A DNA stretch of 64,000 bases from DATFDN01 sp963767645 (GTDB lineage: Bacteria > Pseudomonadota > Alphaproteobacteria > Acetobacterales > Acetobacteraceae), in assembly GCA_963767645.1 (NCBI GenBank), contig CAVYEW010000004.1, positions 62,001-126,000 of the forward strand, read 5' to 3'. Shown piece by piece: positions 9,206 to 18,107 of this stretch. The position numbers were made by a program, and so were the translations under genes. How positions within the stretch are numbered: position 1 is the first letter of the stretch; every line of letters starts with the position of its first letter. The notes under the pieces were generated by a model. That model saw only the letters and a list, made by a program, of their open reading frames with translations. It was not told the origin of the DNA and made no database searches.

Positions 9206-10606
9206 ATGGTTCGTTCTCCTCGGCTGCGTCACGTCCTTCTGCTCGGCTCCGCCTTTCTGGCCGGGATCGTGGTCGTCCCCGCGGCCAGCCTCATCGGCCG
9301 GCCCCCCGCCATCAGCGCCGCACACGCCCAGGGAGCGGAGCGGTCCGATACCTACAGATGGCTCACCCTGTTCGGGGACGTGTTCGAGCGGGTGCGCGCG
9401 GATTACGTCGATCAGGTCGGCGACAAGACGTTGGTCGAGAATGCGCTGAACGGCATGCTCACCGGATTGGACCCGCACTCCTCCTACATGACCGCGCGCC
9501 AGTTCAAGGACATGGAGGTGCAGACGCGCGGCCAGTTCGGCGGCCTCGGGCTGGAGGTCTCGGCTGACAAGGACGATCTGGTGAAGGTGATCGCGCCGAT
9601 CGACGACACGCCGGCGGCGCGCGCCGGGATCAAGGCGGGCGACATCATCACCCAGATCGACGGCAAGACGGTCGAGGGGCTGTCGCTGGCCGATACCGTC
9701 GACAAGATGCGCGGTCCGCCGAACACGAAGATCGATCTAACCCTGAAGCGGTCCGGGGTCGACAAGCCGATCCTGGTCTCGCTGATCCGCGAGATCATCC
9801 AGGTCCCCGTGGTCAAGAGCCGGATGGAGCCGAACGGCATCGGCTATCTGCGCCTGGCGCAGTTCACTGAGGAGGCCGATTCCGGCATCCGCAAGGCGGT
9901 CGCGCAACTCCGGCAGCAGGCCGGCGGGCGGCTGCGCGGCATCGTGCTCGACCTGCGCAACGATCCCGGCGGATTGCTCGATCAGGCGGTCGCGGTGGCC
10001 AGCGACTTCATCCCGCAAGGGGAGATCGTCTCCACAAGGGCGCGCCACTCCTCCGACGATCAGCGATGGAACGCCAAGGGCGACGACATCGCGGGCGGGG
10101 TGCCACTGGTCGTGCTCATCAATAACGGCTCGGCTTCGTCCAGCGAGATCGTTGCCGGCGCGCTGCAGGACCACCACCGGGCGGTGCTGCTGGGTACGAG
10201 AAGCTTCGGCAAGGGGTCCGTCCAGACGGTCATTCCATTGCCCGGCGGGGGCGCCATGCGGCTGACCACGGCGCGCTACTACACGCCCTCTGGCCGCTCC
10301 ATCCAGGGGCTCGGCATCACGCCCGATGTCCGGGTGGACGACAGCGCCGAGCCGGCAGAGCATTTCGGCCCGGCGCATGAGGCGAACCTCAACAACACCA
10401 TCGCCAACGAGTTCGGGACCGGCGAGAAGGCAGCGCCGCCGCGCACCGACCTGCCGCTGATCACCGCCGCCATCCCCGCCAAGCCGCCGGCGAACTTCCC
10501 CAAATTCGACGCTGCCAAGCCCGACCAGACCGACTTCCAGCTCCAGCAGGCATTGGTGGTGGTCGGCTCAATGGCGGAGCAGCGACGCTCGGCGCTGAAC
10601 AGGTAG
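9206..10606 (+). CDS. ctpA: S41 family C-terminal processing peptidase (CtpA/Prc type)
   Basis: A 466-residue periplasmic carboxyl-terminal protease. A signal peptide (VLLLGSAFLAGIVVVPAAS, cleavage near AHA-QG) is followed by an N-terminal helical segment, a PDZ domain (residues ~90-175, with GGLGLEVS and PAARAGIKAGDIITQIDGK) and the S41 protease domain. The catalytic serine lies in NNGSASSSEI and the lysine in RSFGKGSVQT. These enzymes trim or degrade envelope proteins recognised by their C-termini. The chosen ATG follows an AAAAGGA site by eight bases; a longer in-frame extension upstream has no coding character. The YibQ-like gene follows after 44 bp, the usual order in alphaproteobacteria (ctpA, deacetylase, rppH). 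Confidence 0.92.
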   Translation: MVRSPRLRHVLLLGSAFLAGIVVVPAASLIGRPPAISAAHAQGAERSDTYRWLTLFGDVFERVRADYVDQVGDKTLVENALNGMLTGLDPHSSYMTARQFKDMEVQTRGQFGGLGLEVSADKDDLVKVIAPIDDTPAARAGIKAGDIITQIDGKTVEGLSLADTVDKMRGPPNTKIDLTLKRSGVDKPILVSLIREIIQVPVVKSRMEPNGIGYLRLAQFTEEADSGIRKAVAQLRQQAGGRLRGIVLDLRNDPGGLLDQAVAVASDFIPQGEIVSTRARHSSDDQRWNAKGDDIAGGVPLVVLINNGSASSSEIVAGALQDHHRAVLLGTRSFGKGSVQTVIPLPGGGAMRLTTARYYTPSGRSIQGLGITPDVRVDDSAEPAEHFGPAHEANLNNTIANEFGTGEKAAPPRTDLPLITAAIPAKPPANFPKFDAAKPDQTDFQLQQALVVVGSMAEQRRSALNR

Positions 10607-10650
10607 AGTGGGCTAGGCGGAACTACGGCCGACCGAGGAGCGCAAGGAGC

Positions 10651-11757
10651 GTGGGCGATAGTACGTTCGTCCCGAAGGACGGAGTTGTCCGCCTAGGGCC
10701 GAACCGCACCGCTCTTGACTGGCACCAAGCTTTCTTGGTCCGGCTCGGGGGCTGGCGAGGGCTTGGGCTGTTCTGGGCGGGCATTCTTGCCTGCCTGAGC
10801 GGCACCGCCGCGATCCTGCAGCTTCTCGGACCACCGGCCGAGCCGTCGGCAGCCCGTACTGTCACGACAGCGCCGCCGTCTCCGGCCTTGGTGGCGGCAG
10901 GCAACGCGCCGTCACGGCCGGGACGGAGCGCGCCGGGACCGGTGGCAGCCCCCGACGCCGCATTGCTCGAACGCATCGCCGGCGATCCGCCCCGGTTTCT
11001 GCCACGGATCGCGGCCGATGGACGCGCCCCGATGGCGATCTATGCCGCCGGCTTCGCGCCCAGCGATCGAAGCCCGCGCGTGGGGTTGATCCTCGCCGGC
11101 ATCGGGCTTGATCACCCGGGGAGCGAGGCAGCCGCCAAGACGCTTCCGGCGGGCGTCACCCTGGCGGTATCTCCGTACGCCCACGACCTCGATCCGCTTC
11201 TGGCCGGCATTCGCGCGGAAGGGCACGAATACCTGCTGTCGATCCCGATGGAGCCGCGGGGCTTCGCCTTAAACGATCCCGGCGACCAGGCATTGATGAC
11301 GGCGCTGCCGCCGCAGGAGAACGCACGGCGGCTCGATTGGGCACTGTCGCGGATGGCCGGGTATGTCGGCGTGACCGGCGCGCTGGGACGGCTCCAGGGC
11401 GAGCGCTTCGCCGCCGATGCCGACCTGCTGAACCCGGTCCTGCGCGCCATCGCGGGACGCGGGCTGCTCTATATCGACCCCCGCCCGGACGCGCCCCTTT
11501 TGCCCGGCGTTTGGGGCCGGCATGTCGATGTGGTGGTGGACGAGACCGCGACAGCCTCCGCGGTCGATGCGCAGCTGGCCAACTTGTCGCGGATCGCGCG
11601 CGAACGGGGCAGCGCGCTCGGGCTGGCGGGAGCGGTGCGGCCGGTGACGGTGGAGCGGATCGCCGCCTGGACAACTCAGCTTGCCACCCAGGGAATTGCG
11701 CTGGCGCCGGCCAGCGCGCTCGTCGAAGCACCTCCCAAGCCCGACGGATCGCGATGA
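10651..11757 (+). CDS. Divergent polysaccharide deacetylase family protein (YibQ/DUF610)
   Basis: A 368-residue envelope protein. It has one N-terminal hydrophobic helix (RGLGLFWAGILACLSGTAA, residues ~33-51), a Pro/Ala-rich linker, and a C-terminal divergent NodB-like domain from about residue 135 (VGLILAGIGLD, YLLSIPMEPRGF, GYVGVTGALG). In this family the catalytic metal ligands of true deacetylases are only partly kept, so activity on peptidoglycan or glycans is possible but unproven. It starts with GTG after GAGGAG. The stop overlaps the rppH start as ATGA, implying translational coupling between the two. Confidence 0.85.
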   Translation: MGDSTFVPKDGVVRLGPNRTALDWHQAFLVRLGGWRGLGLFWAGILACLSGTAAILQLLGPPAEPSAARTVTTAPPSPALVAAGNAPSRPGRSAPGPVAAPDAALLERIAGDPPRFLPRIAADGRAPMAIYAAGFAPSDRSPRVGLILAGIGLDHPGSEAAAKTLPAGVTLAVSPYAHDLDPLLAGIRAEGHEYLLSIPMEPRGFALNDPGDQALMTALPPQENARRLDWALSRMAGYVGVTGALGRLQGERFAADADLLNPVLRAIAGRGLLYIDPRPDAPLLPGVWGRHVDVVVDETATASAVDAQLANLSRIARERGSALGLAGAVRPVTVERIAAWTTQLATQGIALAPASALVEAPPKPDGSR

Positions 11758-12245
11758 TACCGGACCTGCCGTACCGGCCGAATGTCGGCGCAGTCCTGTT
11801 CAACGCCGCCGGCCAGGTGTTCGTCGCCCGCCGCGCCGACCTGCCGAACGCGGAGGGTGCTGCCGGGGGATGGCAGCTGCCGCAGGGAGGGATCGACGCG
11901 GACGAGGACCCGCGCGCGGCGGTACTGCGCGAACTCGCCGAAGAGATCGGCACCGACCGCGCCGAGATCATCGGCGAGCACCCGGACTGGCTCGCCTACG
12001 ATCTTCCCGATCACCTGATCGGGGTCGCGCTCGGCGGGCGCTGGCGCGGGCAGCGGCAACGGTGGTTCGCGCTGCGCTTCACCGGCACTGATTCCGACAT
12101 CCGGCTGGACCTTGATCCGCATCCCGAGTTCGACGCATGGCGCTGGGCGGCGTTGTCGGACCTCCCGGCGCTCGCCGTGCCGTTCAAGCGTCCGGTCTAT
12201 GAGGTGCTGGTTCGGTCGTTCGCGCGGTTCGCGCGGCCTTCATGA
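11754..12245 (+). CDS. rppH: RNA pyrophosphohydrolase (Nudix)
   Basis: A 163-residue Nudix hydrolase that converts 5'-triphosphate RNA ends to monophosphate and so triggers mRNA decay. Recognisable elements are the N-terminal YRPNVGAVLFNAAGQVFVARR, the WQLPQGGID entry to the Nudix box with REL-EE-G acidic residues (RELAEEIG), and YDLPDHL with QRQRWFALRF near the end, all hallmarks of RppH/InvA. It is coupled to the upstream deacetylase gene by an ATGA overlap. Its last 62 bp overlap the 3' end of the thioesterase gene on the other strand. Confidence 0.93.
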   Translation: MIPDLPYRPNVGAVLFNAAGQVFVARRADLPNAEGAAGGWQLPQGGIDADEDPRAAVLRELAEEIGTDRAEIIGEHPDWLAYDLPDHLIGVALGGRWRGQRQRWFALRFTGTDSDIRLDLDPHPEFDAWRWAALSDLPALAVPFKRPVYEVLVRSFARFARPS

Positions 12246-12669
12246 TGCTCTGCTGGAGCGCGGCGCAAAGGCTTCTGCGGCCTTCGGCTTCGGCGAACAC
12301 ATCAATTCGAGTGACCGCAACGGAACGCCCTGCCCGCAACACCGTGCCTTCGGCTGTCAGTTGGGTGCCCGCTGCGGGGCGCACGAAGTTTATCTTGTAT
12401 TCCAGCGTCAGGACCTCGCTCCCCGGCGCCATCAGCGTCATCGCGGCATAGCCGCCCGCGGTGTCGGCGAGCGCGCCGATCACGCCGCCGTGGAACAGGC
12501 CATGCTGCTGGCTAACCGCGTCGGAGAACGGCAACTCAATGACGCAGCGCCCGGGCGCCAAGGCGGTCAGCACGGCCCCGAGCGAGCGCATCAGACCCTG
12601 GCGGGCGAAGCTCGCCCGAACCTCGGCTTCCATTTCGGCCGAAAGGCCATCGGCAGGCGCGAGACTCAT
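12184..12669 (-). CDS. PaaI-type hotdog-fold thioesterase
   Basis: A 161-residue acyl-CoA thioesterase. The hotdog signature is QQHGLFHGGVIGALADTAGG (about residues 50-70) followed by LTLEYKINFVRPAAG. Such enzymes hydrolyse aryl- or acyl-CoA thioesters in the cytosol. The ATG overlaps the stop of the threonine aldolase gene (ATGA), making it the last gene of a minus-strand cluster. The final 62 bp lie antisense to the end of rppH, and the C-terminal tail encoded there (RTARTTEPAPHRPDA) looks unconserved. Confidence 0.87.
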   Translation of the reverse strand: MSLAPADGLSAEMEAEVRASFARQGLMRSLGAVLTALAPGRCVIELPFSDAVSQQHGLFHGGVIGALADTAGGYAAMTLMAPGSEVLTLEYKINFVRPAAGTQLTAEGTVLRAGRSVAVTRIDVFAEAEGRRSLCAALQQSIMKAARTARTTEPAPHRPDA

Positions 12670-13784
12670 TGGCGGGCCGTTCTTGTGCTGAAAAGGGAAT
12701 CGCCCGGGGGGCGGCCGCCACGACGATCCGCGCATTCCGCAACCGCCGCGATTGCCTGCTCCACCTGGTCTTCGATCACGTCCAGATGCAGGCAAGCGCG
12801 GCCGCGATAGCGCCCCGCAGTGGAGATCAGCACGCCGTGGCCGCGCAGCTTCGCCGCCAGCTCGGCCGCTGTCATTCCGATCCCTTCGGTATCGAAGAAT
12901 ACGAGGTTCGTCTCCGGCGGCTCGACCTCCACACCGGGAATCTGCGCCAGGCCGCGGGCAAGTGTCCTTGCATTGACATGATCCTCGGCCAACCGGTCGA
13001 TATGGTGTTCGAGCGCGTAGAGGCACGCCGCCGCGCAGAGGCCGCCCTGACGCAGCGATCCGCCGAGCCGCTGCTTCCACCGCCAGGCCTCGCCGATGAA
13101 GGCGCTGGTGCCGCACAGCACCGCGCCGAGCGGCGCCCCCAGTCCCTTGGTGAAGTCGAGCCACACCGTGTCGTAGCCGGCGGCGATCTCGGCCGCGCCC
13201 GCGCCGAGCGCCACGGCCGCGTTCAGCATGCGCGCGCCGTCCATGTGGGTCGCCATGCCCTCTGCGTGCGCCAGCTCGGCGACCGCGTTCAGTTGCGCAA
13301 CCGGCCAGCACGATCCGCCGCCCCGGTTGGCGGTCTGCTCCACCGCCACCAGCCGCTGCGGCGGAGAGTATCGGCTGCGCGGCCGGATCGCCTCCGCCAG
13401 CGTTTCCGCGTCGAATTGGCCACGCGCTCCCGGCAGGCCACGGAGCATCACCCCGGCGATGGCCTGACAGGCGCCGGCCTCGCTGGTGATGATGTGCGCC
13501 TCCTGATGCGCCAGCACCTCGTCGCCCGGCCGGCAATGCGTGGCGACCGCGACCTGGTTGGCCATGGTGCCGGAGGGCAGGAACATGGCGGCCTGCTTTC
13601 CCAGCAGCGCGGCCACCCGGTCGCACAGCGCCCAGACCGTAGGATCGGACCCGGCCTGCTCGTCGCCGAGCGGCGCGTCCATCATCGCCGCCTTCATCGC
13701 GGCCGTGGGCAGCGTCTGCGTGTCCGAGGACAGGTTCACGCTGACCGGGGTGCCGGCATCGAACCGGGCGGGCTCAAAGCTCAT
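12666..13784 (-). CDS. ltaE: Low-specificity L-threonine aldolase
   Basis: A 372-residue PLP enzyme that cleaves L-threonine/allo-threonine to glycine and acetaldehyde. The fold-type I features are clear: SGTMANQVA near residue 70, THMDGARMLNAA (the aspartate that holds the PLP pyridine nitrogen) and the Schiff-base lysine in VWLDFTKGLGAPLG at about residue 195. The ATG at 13784 is preceded by TGAGGAGC; an upstream in-frame ATG adds 14 residues that do not look conserved. It sits between a FAD monooxygenase 10 bp upstream and a thioesterase overlapping downstream. The C-terminal ~15 residues are low-complexity. Confidence 0.88.
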   Translation of the reverse strand: MSFEPARFDAGTPVSVNLSSDTQTLPTAAMKAAMMDAPLGDEQAGSDPTVWALCDRVAALLGKQAAMFLPSGTMANQVAVATHCRPGDEVLAHQEAHIITSEAGACQAIAGVMLRGLPGARGQFDAETLAEAIRPRSRYSPPQRLVAVEQTANRGGGSCWPVAQLNAVAELAHAEGMATHMDGARMLNAAVALGAGAAEIAAGYDTVWLDFTKGLGAPLGAVLCGTSAFIGEAWRWKQRLGGSLRQGGLCAAACLYALEHHIDRLAEDHVNARTLARGLAQIPGVEVEPPETNLVFFDTEGIGMTAAELAAKLRGHGVLISTAGRYRGRACLHLDVIEDQVEQAIAAVAECADRRGGRPPGDSLFSTRTARQ

Positions 13785-13794
13785 GGAAAGCTCC

Positions 13795-15423
13795 TCATGA
13801 CAGCGCCGCGCCGGTGATCCTCGCAATCAGCGCATCCGGATCGGCGGGCGGGGCGTCGCCGCGCCAGGCCACGTGCTGGTCGGGGCGGGACAGCACCAAT
13901 TTGTGCCGGTAGGCGGACGCATCCGCGGCAGCCTGGACGTCAAGCACGGACAGTGTCACGCCGCGACGCGCCGCCGCCCGCGCGATCGGATCGGCATCGG
14001 CGCGCGGATCGAGGCGCAGCAGCGTGAAGTCCGGGCCGAGTGCGTCATAGAGCGAACTGCCGTCGCCCAGCCACAGATGCGGCGTGCGGCAGCCGGGCAC
14101 ATCGGATGGCGTGAAGCTGTCCATCGTATAGGGCGGCGGTGCCTCGCCGTCATGGGCGATGATCGGCGAGCGATCGTAGAAATAGCCGAAATTCAGGCCG
14201 CCGCAGCAATATTGGGGTGTGTTCAGCGCGACCAGCGTACGGCCGAATGCGGCGCGAACCGCATCCCCGTGTGGCCCGACCGCCTCAATCCCCTCGGGGA
14301 CGGCGCCGCGGGCACGGGCGAGCGCCTGTGCGGTGGCCATGGCATAGCGCGAAACCTGCTCGGTGATCGGCTGCCGCTCGGCCTCATGCGCTTCCAGGAT
14401 GTCGGGATGCGCCCAGCCCGCCAGCACGCCGGCGAGCTGCCAGGACAGGTTCATGGCGTCGGCGATCCCGGCGTTCATGCCGTACCCGGCGAACGGAACC
14501 CAGATATGCGCGGCATCGCCGCAGATGAACACACGCCCGCGCCGGAAGCGATCCGCCACCAGCCGTCGGCCGATCCAGTCCTCCTTGCCGAGCAGCCGAT
14601 ACTCGAAATCCGGGCCGACTCCGAGGATGTCGCGGATGCAGCGGTCGCGGTCCACCGCCTCGAACCCCGTCTCCTCGGGACGCAGATAATTGTGGACCAG
14701 CCAGGTCTCCCGCCCGTCGATGGCGAAGATGTTGGCGCTGCGGCGCGGGTTGAGCGACTGCGTGGACCAGGCGGGCGGCGCCTGCATCCGCGCGAGCAAT
14801 CCAGGCGCGGCGATGAAGCTCGATTGCGTGCGGCTGATTTCGGCATCCCCCAGGAACCGCGCGCCGATCGCGCGCCGCACCTCGGAATTGGGGCCGTCGC
14901 AGCCCACCATGTAGTCGCAGCCGATTTCCAGCCATTGGCCGGTTTCCAGGTCGCGCGCCTCGGCCCGGACGCCCTGCGCGTCCTGGTCGAAGCAGGTCAG
15001 CCGGGCGCGGTTCAGGATGCGCGGACCCATCGACGCTGCCGCCGCGGACAGCACGGGTTCGAGATAGATCTGATTGATGCGGTGCGGCGGCTCCGGCGTC
15101 GGCCACCACCCGTCGGGTCCGGAGCGGTCAGTATAGCGGTAGCGCCGGCAGGGTATGTGGATGCGGGCGAACTCAACCCCGGTCGTGGTGGTGCGGAAGG
15201 CGACATCGTTCGGATGGTCGGCCGGCAGACCGGGCGCTTCGCGCACTGCGCGCGCGATCCCCAGCCGACGGAAGGCCTCCATGCTGCGCGAGGCGACATG
15301 GTTGCATTTGACACTCGGCGGTTCGCCGCGCGCGCGGGCCTCCAGCACCAGCACGTCGATCCCACGGCGTGCGAGATCCATGGCGAGAGTCAGCCCGACC
15401 GGGCCGGCTCCCGCCACCAGCAC
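13795..15423 (-). CDS. FAD-dependent aromatic-type monooxygenase (PHBH family)
   Basis: A ~542-residue class A flavoprotein hydroxylase. The Rossmann FAD motif VAGAGPVGLTLAMDLA begins at residue 3, the DG-type segment is YMVGCDGPNSEVRRAIG near residue 170, and the GD motif is VFICGDAAHIWVPFAGYGMN near residue 300. A C-terminal thioredoxin-like region is present, as in PheA/MhpA-like hydroxylases of this length. The family hydroxylates aromatic or polyketide-like substrates using NAD(P)H and O2. I placed the start at a GTG (15423), 17 bp after the upstream TPP gene; a CTG a few codons earlier is also possible, since the frame is open. Substrate unknown. Confidence 0.83.
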   Translation of the reverse strand: MLVAGAGPVGLTLAMDLARRGIDVLVLEARARGEPPSVKCNHVASRSMEAFRRLGIARAVREAPGLPADHPNDVAFRTTTTGVEFARIHIPCRRYRYTDRSGPDGWWPTPEPPHRINQIYLEPVLSAAAASMGPRILNRARLTCFDQDAQGVRAEARDLETGQWLEIGCDYMVGCDGPNSEVRRAIGARFLGDAEISRTQSSFIAAPGLLARMQAPPAWSTQSLNPRRSANIFAIDGRETWLVHNYLRPEETGFEAVDRDRCIRDILGVGPDFEYRLLGKEDWIGRRLVADRFRRGRVFICGDAAHIWVPFAGYGMNAGIADAMNLSWQLAGVLAGWAHPDILEAHEAERQPITEQVSRYAMATAQALARARGAVPEGIEAVGPHGDAVRAAFGRTLVALNTPQYCCGGLNFGYFYDRSPIIAHDGEAPPPYTMDSFTPSDVPGCRTPHLWLGDGSSLYDALGPDFTLLRLDPRADADPIARAAARRGVTLSVLDVQAAADASAYRHKLVLSRPDQHVAWRGDAPPADPDALIARITGAALS

Positions 15424-15440
15424 CTGCGCACGCAGCCGCT

Positions 15441-17129
15441 TCAGGCGGGACAGAGCACGTTCACCAGCGCCTGACGGCCGGCGCGCACGGCGTCGGCGGC
15501 ACGCGCCAGCGCGCCCGGCAGTTCGGCCGGATGGGTGACGCGCTCGCCGTGCCCGTCATGCGCCTGCACAATCTTCTCGTATGCCGGCGACGGGCCGAGA
15601 TCGGCCATGAACCGCCCGTCCGCCTCGGCCGCCGCGCCGTCGGCGAACATGCCGAGGGTGGCCCGCCGCACGGCGCCGTAGAGGGTGTTGTTGTAGATCA
15701 CGATTAAGACCGGCAGACGGTGCGCCTGGCTGACGAAATGGCAGGCGGTCGGGTTGGCGAACATGTACGCGCCGTCGCCGAGCACCGCGATCACGGTGCG
15801 GGAAGGCGCGGCGAGCTTGGCGCCCAGCGCGGCTCCGAACCCCCAGCCGAGCCCGCCGGCCGCGCTGAGGGCGAACAGGCTTCCCGGTCCCGGCAGCGGG
15901 CAGTGCTCCTGGCGGAACGAGTATTCGCTGACCATGATGGTCGTGTCGTCCACGACGCCGCGCAGGCAATGGTTCAGCCAGGGGAGCGTACACACCTCTC
16001 CGCGCCCGTCCCGTTCCGCCTGTGCGTCCCAAGACGCGCGCAGCGCCTCGGAACGCCGTGACAGCTCGGCATGGCGCGCGGCTGTGTCGGGCCGGCGCGG
16101 CTCCAGCGCCCGTTCCACCGCCTCCAGCAGCGGCAAGGTCGCGCTGCGGATGGTCAGGTCGGAGGGAAAGCTGCGCATCGGATAGCGCGCATAGAGCGGG
16201 TCCTCGCCGATCTGCACGACGCGCGCGCCGGGCGCGGGCCCTTGCTTGCTGGGGAGCCAGGGCACGTCGGATTCCCACACCAGCACGAGGTCGGCTTCGG
16301 GAAGCAGCGCGCCGGGATCGGAGCCCTGGAACATGCTGTGCGTGCTCGGCAGCGCGAAATAGCGCGTGTTGAACGGCACCACGGCCAGTGCGAAGCGATC
16401 GGCGAGCCGCGCCAGCGCCACGCTTTCGCGGGGATCGCGGCCGAGCGTGCCGGTAATGACCAGCGGCATCCGCGCCCCGGCGATCCAGTCGGCCAAAGCT
16501 TCCACATCGGCCGGCGCCGGCAACGGCGGGCCGGGACGCGCGCGCGGCGGACGCGCGGCCTCGGCGCCGGCGCCGACGGCCTCGCCCAGCACCTCGCGCG
16601 GCAGGCTGAGATAGACCGGTCCCGCCGGCGAGGCGGTGGCAATCTCCATCGCGCGAGCCACGACATCGCCGATCTGGTCGGGACGGCGCAGCTCGTAGTC
16701 CCATTTGACGAACTCGCGCAGCATCCCCGCCTGATCGAACATCTCCTGCGCCCAATGGATGTGCGCGTCGCGGGTGCCGGACGGGCCGTGCTCGGTGATC
16801 GGCGTGCGCCCGGAGGTCAGCAGCAGGGGAATGCGGTCGCGGCTGGCGTCGATCAGCGCGTTGATCGTGTTCGCCGTGCCGACATTCACATGCGTCATCA
16901 CTGCCTGCGGCCGGCCAGTGAGCATCGTGTAGCCATGCGCCATGCACAAGGCGGCATTCTCGTGCGGCACCACGAGCGGGCGCGGCACCGGGCGATTGCG
17001 CTGGGCGGCGCGCGAGAACGCCTCGATGATCGGCGCGAAATCGGTGCCGGGATTGGCGAAGAGGTACTCGATCCCCTGCGCAGCGAGCGCGTCCAGATAA
17101 TCCTCGGCGGCTATGCGGGGCGCGGGCAT
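15441..17129 (-). CDS. Thiamine-pyrophosphate-requiring enzyme, acetolactate synthase-like
   Basis: A 562-residue TPP enzyme and first gene of the minus-strand cluster ending at 12184. The catalytic glutamate region is VVPHENAALCMAHGY, and the TPP/Mg motif runs from GDGAYMFANPTACHF to YNNTLYG near residue 470. The central domain is the usual FAD/ADP-binding-like TPP enzyme M domain. It differs from the PoxB-like enzyme at 5415 and the decarboxylase-like enzyme at 56513, so the window holds three distinct paralogues. The family includes carboligases and decarboxylases; its substrate cannot be told from sequence, although its neighbours suggest catabolism of an aromatic or keto acid. Confidence 0.82.
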   Translation of the reverse strand: MPAPRIAAEDYLDALAAQGIEYLFANPGTDFAPIIEAFSRAAQRNRPVPRPLVVPHENAALCMAHGYTMLTGRPQAVMTHVNVGTANTINALIDASRDRIPLLLTSGRTPITEHGPSGTRDAHIHWAQEMFDQAGMLREFVKWDYELRRPDQIGDVVARAMEIATASPAGPVYLSLPREVLGEAVGAGAEAARPPRARPGPPLPAPADVEALADWIAGARMPLVITGTLGRDPRESVALARLADRFALAVVPFNTRYFALPSTHSMFQGSDPGALLPEADLVLVWESDVPWLPSKQGPAPGARVVQIGEDPLYARYPMRSFPSDLTIRSATLPLLEAVERALEPRRPDTAARHAELSRRSEALRASWDAQAERDGRGEVCTLPWLNHCLRGVVDDTTIMVSEYSFRQEHCPLPGPGSLFALSAAGGLGWGFGAALGAKLAAPSRTVIAVLGDGAYMFANPTACHFVSQAHRLPVLIVIYNNTLYGAVRRATLGMFADGAAAEADGRFMADLGPSPAYEKIVQAHDGHGERVTHPAELPGALARAADAVRAGRQALVNVLCPA

Positions 17130-18107
17130 GGGGCGATCTCTGAGCAGTGCGGGGCGATTGTGCGCGCAGCGGGGGCCGCCCTCAACCCTGGGTCAGAGTG
17201 GGGACGGATCGCCTTCCAGGTGTCCGTCAGGCGTTGGTTCGCCCAAATCGACGTTTCGGGGGCTGAAGCTCGGCCCAACCAACATGCGCGCTTGTTCCAA
17301 TACCGCGTCGAACTCGTCGCCGCGTTCGCCGAACTGAAAGGACAGAAGCGCAACTTCAAATCAGACTGGTCGGAGGCAGATGCCATTCTATCCTGATCCG
17401 GCGCCGATCTGGGTTCCGGTGCTATCGGGTATGAACTGCATGATGACCCGCGTTCTTTTGGTGCAACTCACCAGTGTCCGAGCCTCGCGCCATGGGGATC
17501 GCCTGGCACCTTGCGGTGCGGCCTCCCGCCCCACGAACTCGGTGCGGCTTCTTAGCCTGTCGCACACTCCTTTTCTGGCAGGTGGGTCTGTGCCACGGCG
17601 TACCGCACCGCGCTCTCTTTGAAGCCGGGGAGCACGTGATTCGTCCCGGGTAACAGCGGCACCGTGGCGAGCGCAGTGGATACGTCCCGCTGACAAGCAC
17701 GATAGGGTGCGGGGCACCACACCCGTCCTCACTCACCACCTGCTTCCAGGCTCCGCCTATCATGGCTCCCGAGCGTCAAAGGCTGGGGGAATAGATCGCC
17801 TCTCGCAGTTTGTAGTCGAATCGGGCCGATGGGCACGGGTTGCTGACGATGACACTGACCGCTGGCTGCGGCAAGAACGTCGCCTGCTTTCCGGGCTGGC
17901 CGGCATTCTCGCGAACGCCGCTCGGTCATTAGCGGATGCCCCCACGCCCCGCATCGCGGCGCCGCTCCCCCGAGCGTGAGCCGCTTCCTTAATGGAACTT
18001 CGCATGCAGCACGTTTCCAGTTCGGCACGTTCTTGCAGGCCCTCTTTCGCGCGCAAGCGAGAACCCGGGAGCGTGTAGTCCCGGTCCTTCCTTTCGAAAG
18101 TCCCCGA
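17130..18107. other. Gene-poor region, probably decayed
   Basis: Almost 1 kb without a convincing gene. All frames give short, Arg/Pro/Ser-rich readings typical of non-coding high-GC DNA. Two stretches look like protein remnants: the plus-strand frame ending just before 17397 (QYRVELVAAFAELKG) and a minus-strand frame of about 56 codons from a GTG at 17722 to a stop at 17552 (TVPLLPGTNHVLPGFKESAV). Neither matches a family I know. The last part is the leader of the dehydrogenase gene at 18108. Base composition is less GC-biased than the flanks in places. Confidence 0.5.

Noticed and set aside
13873..15474. A 533-codon plus-strand open frame opposite the FAD monooxygenase
   Set aside because: Same reason: the opposite strand carries a complete flavoprotein with GxGxxG and GD motifs, and the shadow frame has no recognisable feature.
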